From contig CAZHGP010000006.1 in the NCBI GenBank assembly GCA_964532175.1, forward strand, positions 1 to 49,975: a DNA stretch of 49,975 nt, read 5' to 3'. A program made the position numbers and the translations under genes. The number at the start of each line of letters is the position of its first letter. Positions within the stretch are counted from its first letter, which is position 1. Source of the DNA: JAVZCJ01 sp964532175. GTDB lineage: Archaea; Thermoproteota; Nitrososphaeria_A; Caldarchaeales; JAVZCJ01. The notes under the pieces are model-generated. The model was not told where the DNA came from. It made no database searches and was given only the letters and a program-made list of their open reading frames with translations. Below are positions 49,937-49,975 of this stretch, in pieces.

Positions 49937-49975
49937 TTTATTTAAGAATTTAGAAGACTTTAAAATAAAGTTTAT

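Noticed and set aside
1..49975. CRISPR arrays, insertion sequences, integrase/att sites
   Set aside because: No regularly spaced repeats, transposase or integrase motifs were seen on either strand; the only tRNA shows no flanking duplicated 3' end, although one side is an assembly gap.

Overview
This window is a very AT-rich archaeal scaffold with two 100-N assembly gaps (1739-1838 and 36634-36733). The gene set is archaeal: class I LysRS, archaeal GlyRS, EndA, a crenarchaeal-type SSB, a PAC2 proteasome chaperone, type IV pilin-like proteins, a GPN-loop GTPase and archaeal PPAT. Two markers narrow it further. One is a complete eukaryote-like ubiquitin cassette (Rpn11-type JAMM, ubiquitin-like protein, E2, E1, RING finger) as described in Caldiarchaeum subterraneum. 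The other is a crenactin gene. Together they suggest a thermophilic TACK archaeon near Caldarchaeales/Aigarchaeota. The tungsten aldehyde oxidoreductase and group 4 hydrogenase fit an anaerobic or microaerophilic member. This placement is inference from gene content only.

Layout. 1-5.1 kb: end of a nuclease-like gene, a bacterial-type gap, tRNA-Arg(UCG), a rhomboid protease, pgk, a PAC2-family proteasome chaperone and Hsp20. 5.1-9.7 kb: small unknown genes, an OFA-type MFS transporter, an RraA-like protein, a DUF559 nuclease and a DedA-family protein. 9.8-18.6 kb: glyA; two related pilin-like proteins flanking an unrecognised two-gene unit; TldD; a free-standing JAMM protease; archaeal PPAT with an N-terminal extension; a Yip1-like membrane protein. 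18.7-23.5 kb: a GPN GTPase; a polyferredoxin, tungsten aldehyde oxidoreductase and MoaD-like trio; YchF.

23.6-34.2 kb: a hydrogenase maturation protease followed by a 12-gene energy-converting complex. It has a complex-I-like membrane arm including a NuoA homologue, but the large subunit keeps all four Ni-binding cysteines. It is therefore read as a group 4 [NiFe] hydrogenase and not as an NADH or F420 dehydrogenase. Reduced ferredoxin from the aldehyde oxidoreductase could feed H2 evolution and ion pumping here.

34.2-42.4 kb: the ubiquitin-like locus. A leftward arm carries a JAMM isopeptidase with a C-terminal membrane anchor, a coiled-coil protein broken by an assembly gap, and lysK. The rightward arm carries Ubl, E2, E1, RING and a small coiled-coil protein. 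A leftward long coiled-coil gene separates these from a second, membrane-embedded RING protein. The membrane anchors on both the de-conjugating enzyme and a candidate E3 suggest that part of this system works at the membrane; that is the most interesting signal in the window.

42.4-48.2 kb: an apparent operon of glyS, a DUF47/PhoU-like gene, endA, an unknown gene, crenactin, a coiled-coil candidate crenactin partner and a small cysteine protein. 48.3-49.9 kb: SSB, a sugar-phosphate nucleotidyltransferase and thioredoxin. Starts throughout are a mix of leaderless ATGs just downstream of TATA boxes and Shine-Dalgarno-led starts, including several TTG starts.
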